DNA of 64,000 nt from Brugia malayi (taxonomy: Eukaryota > Nematoda > Chromadorea > Rhabditida > Onchocercidae): positions 372,001 to 436,000 of the forward strand of contig NW_025062284.1 of NCBI RefSeq assembly GCF_000002995.4. The letters run 5' to 3'. Position numbers and translations under genes: made by a program. Below, piece by piece: positions 23,716 through 36,281 of this stretch (positions are counted from its first letter, which is position 1; every line of letters starts with the position of its first letter). Below the pieces are notes generated by a model that made no database searches, was not told the DNA's origin, and saw only the letters and a program-made list of their open reading frames with translations.

Positions 23716-23718
23716 TCT
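23685..23718. repeat. (TC)n microsatellite
   Basis: CTCTCT run with one CCC interruption. A similar tract with CCCT interruptions lies at 24355-24394. Confidence 0.9.
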
Positions 23719-23964
23719 TAATATAGTACAAATATGAAAGTAATCAAAAGTTTACTCAGATTCATTTCATCAATGCAAATTACTAATGTTCCAAAAAAAT
23801 ATATAAGTAAAAAATAACTTAATGTTTATCTTTTATCAAAAATAAATTAATTAATTTGATAATTAAATAAATATATTAATTAAATTTATATTAAAATTTT
23901 TATATATTAAATTTATACTAAATTAATCGGACAAGTAGAATTAGCAATAGTAAAAAGATTTCAT

Positions 23965-24247
23965 TAACGATTAGAAAATTAATTATATTCAAATGTCAAA
24001 CTTTACCATTTATCAGTACTTGCATAATTACTAATGATAATAATATATTACTAGTAATGATGAAGTGATTTTGTCAAGTAAAGGACAATTGCGCTTATTG
24101 ACATCTTTAACGATTAGAAAATTAATTATATTCAAATGTCAAACTTTACTACTTATCAGTAACTTGCATAATTACTAATGATAATAATATATTACTAGTA
24201 ATGATGAAGTGATTTTGCCAAGTAAAGGACAATTGCGCTAATTAACA
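23965..24247. repeat. 143-bp tandem duplication, two copies
   Basis: TAACGATTAGAAAATTAATT recurs at 23965 and 24108, and the units stay nearly identical through GGACAATTGCGCT. Confidence 0.9.
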
Positions 24248-25216
24248 ATTACCATCAAAAAAAAAAAAAATTTATCTATTAAGTAAGAATCATTTCCTCT
24301 TTGTTTCGAGAGATATCCAATATTATTAACTCGATATTACTACTAATTACTTTACTCTCTCTCTCTCTCCCTCCCTCCCTCCCTCTCTCTCTCTGTGTCA
24401 CCATATCATTAAAATGCTAACATAAACAGGGAATTATTAAGCAATCAATAGAGATTTTCTAATTGTATTTAATAAATACTAAACAAGTAAAAAGGGATGC
24501 ATATTACTCTTTCTTACTTTTCTAATAAGTAATACTTAATTTTAATTATGAATTGAATTGATCAATTTTCTGCTTTATAATATTCCATCCATTTCCTCAA
24601 CTATCCCTATGGATGATCAGTAATAATCGATATTTAGTGATCTGATGATATTACAATGATCAATCAATTGAAACTGATCAAAAAATCAATCATAATGGAT
24701 CGCTCTTTTTTTTAGATTAATCATTAATTTCTGTGAAATTTAATGATGCAAGCAAATAGCTATCTACAAAAAGCTTTTAAAGCTATTATTATTACTAATA
24801 TGCATATGATCAAAGATCAATTTTTTGTTTTTAAAATGCAAAATGAAACAAAAAAAAAAGAAATCGATGTATTGAAGAGTGAAAAATATTAATGAATGTA
24901 ATTTCTTTAAAATAATCATTAGTTTAATTTTTCTAATGATAAACAAATTTGAGCATATGAATAATTTATTAATTAAATAATAATATAAAAATTTTATTAA
25001 TTAAATAAATATATATTTACAAAAAATTAAATATAATATAAAAATGTTTGTTAATTAAATATAAAAAAAATTTAAATAAAAAAAAAAAATTTCTTAATTA
25101 AATATAATATAAAAATGTTTGTTAATTAAATATATAACATAAAAATTCTGATAACACTGTAAAAATTCAAATTATTATTGCTTTTTAAGCAAGATAGAAA
25201 AGTAAATTGAATGAGA

Positions 25217-25242
25217 GGGAGAGAGAGAGAGAGAGAGAGAGA
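25217..25242. repeat. (GA)n microsatellite
   Basis: A short GA run. Others of this type lie near 29750-29768 and 29838-29869. Confidence 0.9.
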
Positions 25243-25283
25243 AAAGAGATGAAAGTCTCCGTCTTGTCTAAGTTATAAAAAAA

Positions 25284-25470
25284 AATCAATATCTAATATC
25301 TGATACCAAAATCACTAATCAATATCTAATATCTGATACCAAAATCACTAATCAATATCTAATATCTGATACCAAAATCACTAATCAATATCTAATATCT
25401 GATACCAAAATCACTAATCAATATCTAATATCTGATATCTGATATCAAAATCACTAATCAATATCTGATT
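25284..25470. repeat. 33-bp tandem repeat, five copies
   Basis: AATCAATATCTAATATCTGA followed by TACCAAAATCACT recurs at 25284, 25317, 25350 and onward, with a shortened last unit. Confidence 0.92.
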
Positions 25471-26824
25471 AAAAAGAAAAAAAACAAATACCCGACCCTA
25501 TATAAGCACTAAGAATGAAAAATTCAAAACTTATTCTAAAAGTATGAATTTAAATCGATGTTTTCATCGACTTTAAAATTTTCCATTTTAAAATCTCAAA
25601 ATATTTTTCATAAAATATTTGAAAAATTTCATATCATTATAATTCAGACAAAAAAAAAAAAAAAAAAAAAAGATTCTCGATGAAACCGGAAAATAAATTG
25701 TTTCTAGGAAAATCCAAAAGTGTAAAAATTTATATTATCGATTCAAGCTAAGATTACACTAATCAAATTATCAATGCTTTTACAATGATACTAACAGAAG
25801 GTTTCCATCCGGAAAACTTTTCAAATTTTGAAATTTGATTAACTAAAATCAATTTCAGCAAAAAAAAAAAATTTCAGCAGGACAAAAGAGCTCAAATCTC
25901 GAGATTGGCGGTACGGTACAGTGCTCACAAAGCCTATCATTTCATTAATATAATGCATATAGAAAAAAAATGGATATGAACGAGGAGGTTGCATACATTT
26001 ATTGCTGAATTTATTATCGAGTGTAATAATAATATAAATCCGAGATTGGACAAGAAGCAGAAGAAGTATGTGGGCGGAGATGTCTAGACATACATCTTTC
26101 ATTTGCCTTCCTTGGGCGGTTCTGTCCTCTCCCTTTCTCCAATACTTTCCTTTCATTTTTTTTTTTTTTAAACCGATAGCAATAAGCAAATATATATATT
26201 ATTGTTCTGTCTCAGAGGAAAAATTCTCAAAGTATAGTGAAATTAGCATGTCACATCTCAATTCTCGACTATGCTATACGAATTAGTCATCCGATGATTA
26301 CATCCTGTCACAGAATATCAAAAAAAAGAAAGGACAAATGAATAAATGTCTTTCATTTCATACCATATTTCTTGACTTTACAACTTTTTACAAAGACATA
26401 TGTATGTTGCTGCTACTACTGGTTGATGGTCAAGAGAATGACAAACCGTTCGTTTGTCACATGTCACATGATGTCAACTGACCATATATAGAATCATTCA
26501 TCCAGAATAAATAAAACCAAAAAGAGACAAACAAAAAAAAAAAAAAAAAAAAAAAGTGAAGAAAGTATTTCTAGCAAAATGATTCAAATATTTAGACTAT
26601 TTTCATTTTTTTTTTTTTTTTTTTTTTTTTTTCATTTCATTGGTATCAGATAGTAAGAATGAATGTTTCTGAAGAAATGACACTAAAATATGTGACACAA
26701 TTGTGTCAACCATTTTTTTTTGCAATACTTCATTTTGCTCAAAAACAAAATGAAAAAAATAAAATGACACACACATTTTAATTTTTTCTCATTTAGCTAT
26801 TGTCTATTTTTGTAAATTCACTGC

Positions 26825-26852
26825 TAATGTGACATTTACTAATGTCACATTA
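26825..26852. repeat. perfect 12-bp inverted repeat
   Basis: TAATGTGACATT, loop TACT, AATGTCACATTA. It contains two of the clustered TGTCAC words in opposite orientation. Confidence 0.75.
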
Positions 26853-28167
26853 AAGAGTTTTTGCATCCGAAAAAATTTTGCAAAATAAAATTTTCAGACA
26901 AAAATTGATGCAAATATTTTGCGATAACATATAATAAAGATTTATAAAAAAAAAGTGAGTGAGATTTATGGCGGAAAAAATTAGATGTCATCATAAGTTG
27001 TCATTTGAGAGTATTTTTTTTTTTTCAAATTCAACAATTAGTTAAAAGAAACGAAATGAAAAATTTAAAAATGAAAAAAAAAAAAAAAAAAAAAAAAAGG
27101 TTCTCCGCTGCTAACAGTAACTAATTAATCAATTAAATTTCAACTGTCTCTTACAAAAATGAAACGAAAGTATTGAATGCATTTTCCTAAAGTTATTTTT
27201 TACTAATGCCTAATGTCCTCAAATTTATTGTCACATTATAGTGTCACATCCTTTCTTCATATGGCTTTATATTTGCATAAAATTATTGTTGCAATAAATT
27301 TTTTTGAGTAAAAGCTCTAAATTTTTTACATCATGGATGGTTAAAAGTGTGCAATCGAACGAACAAGAAATGAAATAAGAAAAGTAAAAAGATGGCAAAT
27401 ACAAATTGCATTTTCTTTTTTTTTTTTTTAATTTGTAATTTTAAATTTGAAATTTATAAGTGATGGTACTAGTTAATTTGACATATTAACATTTAATCAG
27501 AAAGAAATTGGAGTGTATCATGTGACAAGTTAGCCAATGAATAGGATGTGCAATTGTCACAGCTGTGAAGTAACGATGAAATTGAGAATGAAACATTTTC
27601 TATTCTTTGAATTTTAATTGAAATTGAACCTAACATTAGCTATCATTTTTATCTGTCTCTCTTGATTTCAAACAAAAAAATTAGAGCAAATTTTGAAAAA
27701 GAAAATTGAAAAATGTCAATCAAAAAAAAAAAAGTGAAATTGAACAGTTTGCTTGAACGAATGAGCGGGAAAAGAGAAGAGAGAAGGTGACAGAGCTAGC
27801 CATAATGATGTGACATTCATTCATTCATTCGTTTTCAGAAGAGACTTAAAAAAGAGATTCTCGATCTTCGGTCATCCATTCTACCACTTGTCACAGTGAG
27901 TGTAACGTTTTGATTTTCAGGCAAGAAAAGACGCTAGATAAACACAGGAGACAATGTAGTGTCATTGTAGACATGTGACATGGACGGGACAGGCGACAAC
28001 TGGGACAGGTGACAACTTGGACAGGCGATAACTTCAGCAAAGGACAGTCAAGACTGGCTTGGGCTGTGATTGTGAAATGCGAAAAAAGCAATCATTCTCC
28101 CTCATAACTACACATGGTCACATCCTACTCCTAAAGTGACCACAGATAAAATTGTGGACAAGCATGA

Positions 28168-28172
28168 CACAT

Positions 28173-28207
<35 letters not shown>

Positions 28208-28226
28208 TACACACATACATGTACAT
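28168..28226. repeat. CA/CATA microsatellite
   Basis: ATACACAC units with a pure CA core of about 30 bases. Confidence 0.92.
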
Positions 28227-28351
28227 ATTTATGCAGAAGTTGACAGATGATTGAGCAAGTTTAGATTTGACGTAGAAGCAGAAGCAGCAAAATTGACAGA
28301 CAGTTTATAAGGAAGGGACAATGTCTAACGAAGTGTGCTTGGTTAGTTTAG

Positions 28352-28561
28352 CTAACGAAGGGAAGCAGAACTCGGGGTGAGTGACTCGTTGTCACAGTGG
28401 TAGCAGAGAGACACTACTAGTCGAGAGATTGGATTCGGGATGAGAGGGTTAATTGAAATTGGTGGTGCTGCTGGTGGACTGACTGGAGCGGAAGTGTTTG
28501 GTGCAAAGGTTGTTTGGTGCAAAAGTGGTTTGATTCTGGAGGGAGGTGCAACCGAGTAAAT
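28352..28561 (-). other. possible Pro-rich exon, weak candidate
   Basis: On the - strand a frame stays open for 69 codons (28561 to 28355, stop at 28354-28352) directly after an acceptor-like TTCTATAG. The predicted residues are Pro/Ser/Ala-rich (VAPPSRIKPLLH, then SAPVSPPAAPP). There is no ATG at its start, so it would have to be an internal exon, and no partner exon was found. The island is richer in GC than its surroundings, which favours open frames by chance. Confidence 0.18.
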
Positions 28562-28842
28562 CTATAGAATTATCAGTTAACGGCTCAAACAGCTAATTAA
28601 TTTAGCTATAAAATAATCAAAGCTTCTACACGATTGATTCATTTAAGCTAAAGTAATAAAATAATACTTTTAAAATTTAAAAACAAAAAAAAAAAAAGTG
28701 CTTTAAAATTCAAAATTTTTATGTTAAACATATACTTTCAATCAGAAATTTTCTATTTATACTTTATACATACATTACTTTATTACTTTTACTCACTTCT
28801 TTACGTTCGCTTACGCTTACGTTAATCATTTATATTACACTT

Positions 28843-29140
28843 TTGAGTTATACTTGTTTAATATATAATTATTTCCGTTTACGTGTACCTCTAATGACAA
28901 TTCATATACCTAAAGCATCACACGTAAATACTATAAATTTTACACGCATACATAGATATACATACGTAAACTTTTGCAATGCGTCATTTACGTCATTTAA
29001 ATTTTTGTTTTATTCATTCGATAAGCATAAATACTTCCTATCAATTTGGCATTTTTCTCAAATTTTTAGTGGTGACACTATTAGAAATCAATCGGTGTAA
29101 GCGATGATAAAATGCTAATTCGAAAAATTAAAATATGAAA
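28843..29140. other. no gene supported
   Basis: An 85-codon + strand frame lies here (28843-29100), but it is T/S/F/Y-rich, matches no family I know and has no splice partners. ACGTAA-type words cluster around it (28800-28990). Treated as non-coding. Confidence 0.4.
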
Positions 29141-29150
29141 TGATCAAAGT

Positions 29151-29502
29151 GTCATTAATTAATAAGATAATTAAATACTAAAATTTAATTTATTCAATAT
29201 CAGAGACAAATTGTGGTATTGATACAAAACGGAAAACTCTATGATATCTGTGATAAGAGACAATCCCTATTGGATGATAATTTATGATCAATGATAATGG
29301 CTCACTGATAATTTTAGTAAAAATTGTTAAGGAAAGGGAATGTCACTAATTAATAAGATAATTAAATGTACTAAAATTTAATTTATTCAATATCAGAGAC
29401 AAATTGTGGTACTGATACAAAACGGAAAACTCTATGATATCTGTGATAAGAGACAATCCTTATTGGATGATAATTTATGATCAATGATAATGGCTCACTG
29501 AT
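29151..29502. repeat. two-copy duplication, offset about 191 bp
   Basis: TTAATAAGATAATTAAAT, GATACAAAACGGAAAACTCT and ATGATAATTTATGATCAATG occur in both copies in the same order. Confidence 0.88.
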
Positions 29503-29836
29503 AAGGAAAAGGAAAGAAGATATGATTAATTATATTATTAACGGATAGTATTTCTACTATTGGACAAATTTTATTGGATAATTATTTATTTGTCAAACTA
29601 TCGATTCTAAAATATTTTCTAAACATCGTTTATCTGCCAGTCCTTCCCTTCTTGCAAGCATTTATAATTACATTTTCTTCTCCTTATTTTCGATTGATTG
29701 ACAAGTTAAAAGCAAAGTAAAATAATCTCTTCTTCACAAAAAGAGAAAGAGAGAGAGAGAGAGAGAGAAGAAGAAAAAAAACATATCATTTCATTCTTGA
29801 TATGAAAGTAAAAAATATGAAATCGAGAAAGAAGGA

Positions 29837-29872
<36 letters not shown>

Positions 29873-30021
29873 TTGTTTTAAAAATTTTTTAAATTTAATA
29901 CAGTTTATATAAATAAATGCTTTTCTTCTTATACATTCAAAAGTACTTATAAAATGGAGAAAAATGAGCAAAGAAAGGGACAGGAATAGGTAAGTAAATA
30001 AAATAGAATAAAGTAAGTTTT

Positions 30022-30095
30022 CTTCTCGAGAAACTGATAGTCTTTCTCGAGAACTTTTTTCTCGAGAACGAGAAAGTCTTTCTCGAGAACGAGAA
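30022..30095. repeat. TTCTCGAGAA palindrome cluster
   Basis: Four copies of the palindrome TTCTCGAGAA in about 70 bases, with AACGAGAAAGTC between some of them. Confidence 0.8.
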
Positions 30096-30111
30096 ATTTT
30101 GTTAACAATCT

Positions 30112-30470
30112 ACGCTTAATTACTTCAATATCAGAAATCATTTCTTCACTACTGATAATTTTGATAGCAAAAATCAATGAAACAATTAAACCTAATCATC
30201 GATTGAAATAATCTTGTTTACAAAATTAACTTTATGGTATTTGTCAACTTATCAGTAAGTAGTATAGATGAATACCTAAATATCAGAGAGTTCCTAAGCT
30301 TAATTACTTCAATATCAGAAATCATTTCTTCACTACTGATAATTTTGATAGCAAAAATCAATGAAACAATTAAACCTAATCATCGATTATTACTGTCACT
30401 GAAATAATCTTGTTTACAAGATTAACTTTATGATATTATCAATTTATCAATAAATATTAGGGAGTTCCAA
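30112..30470. repeat. two-copy duplication, offset about 184 bp
   Basis: CTTAATTACTTCAATATCAG and AAATCAATGAAACAATTAAA recur in the same order. The second copy has a small insertion (TACTGTCACTG). Confidence 0.88.
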
Positions 30471-32051
30471 ATTTACAAAAATTTTATGCTACATAGCATA
30501 ATTTTTTTGATTTTACTAAAAATAGTATTATAATTTAAAAAAAAAAAATAGAAATAAATGAATTAAGTTCTTAAGTTCGGCAAAAAAAAAATAAAAACAA
30601 AATAAAAAAAAAAAAAAACAGAGCAAAATAAATTGATAAATTAATCTTTTCGTTCAGAAAAATGAATCTTTCAATGATGAAAAGTGTATGTATGAAAGAA
30701 AAATCAAAAAAGATCAAAAAAAAAAATTAGTACAAATTATAATAAATTACTATCAAACAATATTATTTCTCTTTCTGCTTTATAACATTTTGATGAGAAA
30801 AAAAATAAATAAGCAAATTTCTATTTAATATTTCTTTTTTTTTTTTTTTTTTTAAATTAAAATTTATAAGTATTAAATTTTTTGTCTTCATTTACATAAC
30901 TGCTAAAATATATATCTAATCCCTAAATTATTATTAGGAATTGTTTATTCTAGCAATTTCTTGTAAAAAAATTGATCAGGAAAATGATCATGATTGTAAA
31001 AATTGATCAGGAAGATGATTGATGATGATTGTAAAAATCGATCAGGAAGATGATGGATGATGATCAAAAGTTTGCTCAACAAAAAATTTAATTTTTTAGG
31101 TAGAACAATTGAGATAGTTTGCATTACACAAATATTATCAATTTATCAAAATTATCAAAATTATCTTTGCATTACAAATATTATCAATTTATCAAAATTA
31201 TCAAAATTATCCAAAAAAATTATCAAAAATATTTTTTAACCCAAAATTTACCCATTTTAAAATTTTTGCTAAAAATTTTTTCAATCATTTGTGAAATTTT
31301 CTTTAATTTAATTATTCAATTGTTGAATTCATTCTAAAGCATTCTCTCTCCCTCTCTCTCTCCTTTTGTGGCATTGACAACGTTAATTATTGTCATAAAA
31401 AAATTTCAATTTTACATTTTTTTTTTTTTTTTTTTTGCATTTGAAAGAATAAAATTAATTTCAATTACAAAATTTTATTATTACTATTATAAAATTTTCA
31501 TTTTAAAAAAAAAAAAAAATGATAGAAATATATTTTTATTCCGGTGGAAAGGTGGAAAGGTAATTAAAAAAAAAAAAAAAAAACCATATGAAGACATCAG
31601 AAAGGAAAGTAATTTTCAATTTAAGAATTGAACAAGAATTGCTCTTATCAACGGAATAACCGGTTTTCCGTTTAATCCATTCGTTTCGTTTCAAAAAATT
31701 GATAACAAAATTTAGATTATAGTTCAATCAGTTATATAGGTACAGCAGTTCTATTTCTTATCAATGTCTTTTTTTTTTTTTAAATCTAAAATTTAATTTT
31801 TTTCTTTTAATGAAAATTTTTTTATGCAAATTTCAATTTTAATTTTTATTCAATTCTACAAAATAACATTAAAAAAAAAAAAAAAAAAAGATTTATTATT
31901 TCGAAAAAGGCAAAAAATGAATTTTTTTTTTTTTTAAAACAAAATAAATTGTTCATTCATTTATTAAAAGAACAACAAAAAAGAGAAAAAAAAATTAAAA
32001 AAAAAAAAAGAAAAGTAAAAAACGTTTATAATTGAAATTTAAAAGAGAATG

Positions 32052-32083
<32 letters not shown>

Positions 32084-32500
32084 CCGTTTTATAATTTTCC
32101 AAAAACTGGAAAAGATTGTCATTGCAATTTCATATGTCCTTGAGGGTCAGTTTATTTTAAATCAAAAAAAAAAAAAACGAATAAAATTTCTTTCACTTAC
32201 ATTTTTCTCTTTTTTTTTTTTTGATAACTACAAAAGAAATAGAAAAAAAAATTTTTTTTTTTTTTAATTTAAAAATTTGAATGAAACAGAAAAGTTTACT
32301 TTTGCTATGAAATTGTTTAACAAAAATAAAAATTAGTCATAAATGATTGTCAACGTACTTATCATTTTGTCACACAAATTTATATGAAACATATACAAAA
32401 AAATAAATATTTTATAATAAATATATGGTTGGGTAAAATAATTGGGTGGGTAAAATGTCAAAGATAGATGAATGGATGGATGGATCAGTTGAAAAGAAAC
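30471..32500. other. no gene seen; A/T runs
   Basis: Extremely AT-rich DNA with many mononucleotide runs and a small ATTATCAATTTATC repeat near 31130-31210. All open frames are K/F/I/L-dominated. Confidence 0.6.
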
Positions 32501-32627
32501 CAATGATTATTATTATTATTGTTGTTGTTGTTGTTATTGTTAATATCATGGTGTTTGGGTAAGAATAGAGAAAATGCTGATGAGGCCAAGGTTATTGGGA
32601 ATTAGTTGTTGACATGGAGACGAGAAA

Positions 32628-32650
32628 GGGGGAGGTGGGTGGGGGGGGGG
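32628..32650 (+). other. G-run cluster, potential G-quadruplex
   Basis: G-runs of 5, 2, 3 and 10 separated by A or T. The second run is only two bases, so the pattern is weaker than at 5722. Confidence 0.45.
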
Positions 32651-33350
32651 TTGACAAAATTGTACCGTAACCTAATTACATGGAGTGATGCTCAGAGGAG
32701 CAAACAAATAAACAAACAAAAAAGAAAAAAAAAAAGTTAAAATTAAAATGCAAAAGGGACAATTCAGAGATGAAAATTTATTAAAAAAATTTTTACCGGA
32801 CCGGAAATAATCTAAGCAATCAATAAATGACATAACTTTAACTTGTCAACTATCAATTTTACATTTTCTGACTGAGAAAAATGAATCAGTGAAAAAGTTG
32901 CATTTCAATCTAAATATGTTATCATCATGATTATCATTATCATTATTATCAGTATTCGTTATCATTATAATTATCATTATCATCATGATTATCATACTAT
33001 CGTGTATGTAAAAGTATTGGCCAAGTTGCTTATGAGAAATGCTTTTCGTTGACAGTAAAGTTTACTTTTGAAAGCCTAGAATTCATCAAGAGCCTAGAAA
33101 GTCTGTTTTTTTTTTTGCAGAAATTTATCATTTCTGTCCTATTTTTGTTTGATTTTGATTTTTTTTTTTTTTTGCAAAAACTATCCTGTTGCTACTTTTC
33201 AGCTAATTCACATTTCTAAAATAAACTTAAACATTTTTTTGAATCTGAAATTTGGTTTGGTCATTTACTGAAATGAGTTCGATCAAAATTCATTTAACAA
33301 AGGATGATTAATTAGAAAAAGGATAGACTGCAAAAATGGAATTGAATGGA

Positions 33351-33420
33351 AGGGTCGAGAAAGGGACCGGGAAGGGGATGGGAAGAGGACGGGAAGGGGA
33401 CAGGGTAGGAGACGGGAAGG
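33351..33420 (+). repeat. GGGAAGGGGA purine-rich repeat, potential G-quadruplex
   Basis: Repeated GACGGGAAGGGGA-type units of about 10 bp on the + strand, with at least six G-runs of three or more. Confidence 0.6.
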
Positions 33421-33537
33421 CCACAGACAGAAAGAATTACCACTACGATAAGTAACAATGCATCCGCCACAGCGATGACAATAAATCTTTTTCCTCTTCT
33501 TCGGTCAGCAATTTCATCTTCAAAGGAAAGAACGAAA

Positions 33538-33584
33538 GGATAGGACAGGATAGGACAGGACAGGACAGGACAGGACAGGACAGG
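33538..33584. repeat. (GGACA)n pentanucleotide tract
   Basis: AGGATAGGACAGGATAGGAC followed by six GGACA units. Confidence 0.9.
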
Positions 33585-34248
33585 CATATGTTTTATGAAA
33601 AATGAAAGAGAAGAAAAAAAAAAGTGACAGCTCTTAATTGTGCCGACAAAAAGTTTCGAGAGTTAAAGCTTAGCTTAGCTTTATCGGTCGAAGATTGATA
33701 ATTTAAGTCAGACAAACCACAAAGGAAATTTTAGCTTTGTAAAATGTTTATTATTTACATTTTTACTATTCATACAAAAATGTTGAGCTTATCATAAACC
33801 TCTTAATAACCTTTTCAATTTTACTACTAAATATAAATTAAAATAACAAAAAATTGCTAAATATCATTTTGAATGAATAGAAAAGTAAGTTTAATTATTT
33901 TGTATTAATTTAATTAATCCAAAATAATTAAACAAATAGTGTTATTTTCTATCCTAAATTCTTAATTATTATTTATTATCCTACATTTTCTCATTAACAA
34001 ATATCGAAAAGACATTCGTTCTGATCGATGCGCTAAAGCTAAATTAATTAGTTGGCGCAACTGAGCGCTTAAAATTAACATTTTACTGCGCTAATTACGA
34101 ATTGCTTTCCATCTAATATATATTAGCAGTAGCAGTAGCAGCAGCATATTGTGCAAAATTTTTCTCGATTTAACGGATCATCATCACGACATTTACGCCT
34201 CTGCTGCGAACATAGCAATTTGTGGTTGTTGATGACCTTTTTGACCAA

Positions 34249-34250
34249 GG

Positions 34251-34284
<34 letters not shown>

Positions 34285-34285
34285 T
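34249..34285. repeat. (CAT)n triplet tract
   Basis: Twelve CAT units, with a second short run near 34358-34377. Confidence 0.9.
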
Positions 34286-35057
34286 TGCTCATCTTTCCAT
34301 TTTGTTTAATCCTATCAGCAGCTTGGTTAACTTTACTGTCGATTCTGGCTAGTAAATCATCATCATCATCATCATCCTGTTTCATCATTATTTAATCATT
34401 GTCACCAACTGTCTCCAATCCAATCGATTTTTTCTTTTCAACCAAATTTTAATATCGAACAGATAATAATAGTTAAAAGTAATAACAAAAATGGAAAAAG
34501 ATACAACAATTGATCTCGAGATAGAAATGATATAACTTTTCCTGTGAAGCTCAAAATGACAGGCGCTAATTGTCACTAAAAGAAAACTTAAAATATCTTT
34601 TTGTTGTTTTTATTGATACATCGTGAAAATTTTCCTTTTCTTCTTTTTTTTTTTTTTTTGTTAGCTAAAAAGAAAGAAATATTATATGTATGGCATTTGG
34701 TTTCATTTCAATCAAACTTACTTATATTTTAGTATGCTAATAAAAGATTAAACGACAATTGACAAAAAAAAAAAAAAAAAAAAGTTTATGAACAAAAAGG
34801 AAGAGAAGAAATAGCTTTCTTAGATAGATGTAAATAAATGAGAAAAAAGATATCAGAATTGTTTATTATTATTTGAAACTTAAATTTTAGGTTTCATTAA
34901 AATTATTTCATTTGTTAAGCTGTGTTGATAATTTTTTCTAGGCATTTAATTTTTTATAAACGACAATTTTTGGATTTATTTGTCAAAACTTTTTATAATT
35001 GTTGATATTTGGCGACTTCTTCACTGATGCTGCTATTATTTGATTATTAAGTAAAAC

Positions 35058-35325
35058 CTAAAACTTTAAGTAAGTAAAACTTTAGGTAAAAACAGAAAAC
35101 TTTAAGCAAGTAAAACTTTAGGTAAAAACATAAAACTTTAAGTAAGTAAAACTTTAGGTAAAGCATAAAACTTTAAGTAAGCGAAACTTTAGGTAAAAAC
35201 ATAAAACTTTAAGTAAGTAAAACTTTAGGTAAAAACATAAAACTTTAAGTAAGTAAAACTTTAGGTAAAAACATAAAACTTTAAGTAAGTAAAACTTTAG
35301 GTAAAGCATAAAACTTTAAGTAAAA
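35058..35325. repeat. 36-bp tandem repeat, about eight copies
   Basis: AAAACTTTAAGTAAGTAAAA followed by CTTTAGGTAAAAACAT, with length variants. Each unit carries AAGTAAGTAAAA, which resembles a splice donor. Confidence 0.93.
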
Positions 35326-35794
35326 CTTAAATTTTGTTAAATGTTTGTTATGTAATTAGCTCAATTTTTTCATTGAAAATATTGATTCATTCATACAATT
35401 GGTTATTAATTTTGAAATGACCCACAAATTCTTCCATTTTCCATTGTCACAAAGAGTAGGTGACATCCTTGAGTAGTCATTATCATCGTACAAAAAGAAA
35501 TGCTTCAACTTTTACTTGAATTCACGCATTTTACGTCACGCATTTTACGATTGTTTGACGTAATCTTCGTCCAACTAACGGAAAAACATTTATTTCAACA
35601 AAAAGTTAAACCATATTAATTAGGCATACGACGGAAAGACAAAAAGAATATGAAAGTATGAAATTAAAATCACATAATTTCAATTTTTTTTTTTTTTTTT
35701 TTTTTAAAAAAAAACAAACTCTTTGTCTTATTTGTAAGGTTTAAAATTTTCAAAAATTTAAAATTTGTCACATAAGTCTTTGTGTGAATTTGAT

Positions 35795-36281
35795 CTACTC
35801 TTATCATCCAATAATTTAAAATTTTTAATAAATCCACAAATTCTTAGCTTTAATTTTACCAATGATCTTTAATAATTGATCGATCGATTGATCGATTGAT
35901 TGATTGATTGATTGGTTTACTTTTCAATTTACTCAGAAAATAATAATTTTTCAACTTATTAACATTAACTTTTTCCCACTTTTTCTTTTTTTAATTCTCA
36001 ATTTGATTTTCAATCGATTTTTCAACAATTTTGAATTTCTCGAAGAGACTTTCATTCTCGTTTCTCAGCAAGAATTCTCGCAAAGAATTCTCGATTGTCC
36101 TATATTTGCATGTAATTCGTTCATTTGAACTGTCTAACATTATTTCATTATCTCTTCTACTCTTATCATCCAATAATTTAAAATTTTTAATAAATCCACA
36201 AATTTTTAGTTTTAATTTTACCAATGATCTTCAATAATTGATCGATCGATTGATCGATTGATTGATTGATTGGTTTACTTT
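35795..36281. repeat. direct duplication of about 125 bp, 362 bp apart
   Basis: CTACTCTTATCATCCAATAA through the GATCGATTGATCGATTGATT tract to GGTTTACTTT occurs at 35795-35922 and 36157-36281 with a few differences. The roughly 235 bases between are not repeated. Confidence 0.85.

Larger units (their letters stand above)
26430..28410. promoter_or_regulatory. cluster of TGTCA/TGACA words
   Basis: About 25 copies of TGTCA or TGACA, mostly as TGTCAC/GTGACA, are spread over about 2 kb on both strands (for example near 26455, 26692, 26828, 26845, 27222, 27234, 27515, 27555, 27788, 27810, 27888, 27975 and 28391). TGACA is the known core of MEIS/TGIF-type homeodomain sites. A regulatory role is inference only. 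Confidence 0.3.

Noticed and set aside
30022..30095. TTCTCGAGAA cluster considered as heat-shock elements
   Set aside because: Heat-shock elements need TTC and GAA separated by two bases; here the spacing is four.
35058..35325. Regular 36-bp repeats considered as a CRISPR array
   Set aside because: Units are contiguous with no unique spacers, there are no cas-like genes, and the surrounding genes are eukaryotic.
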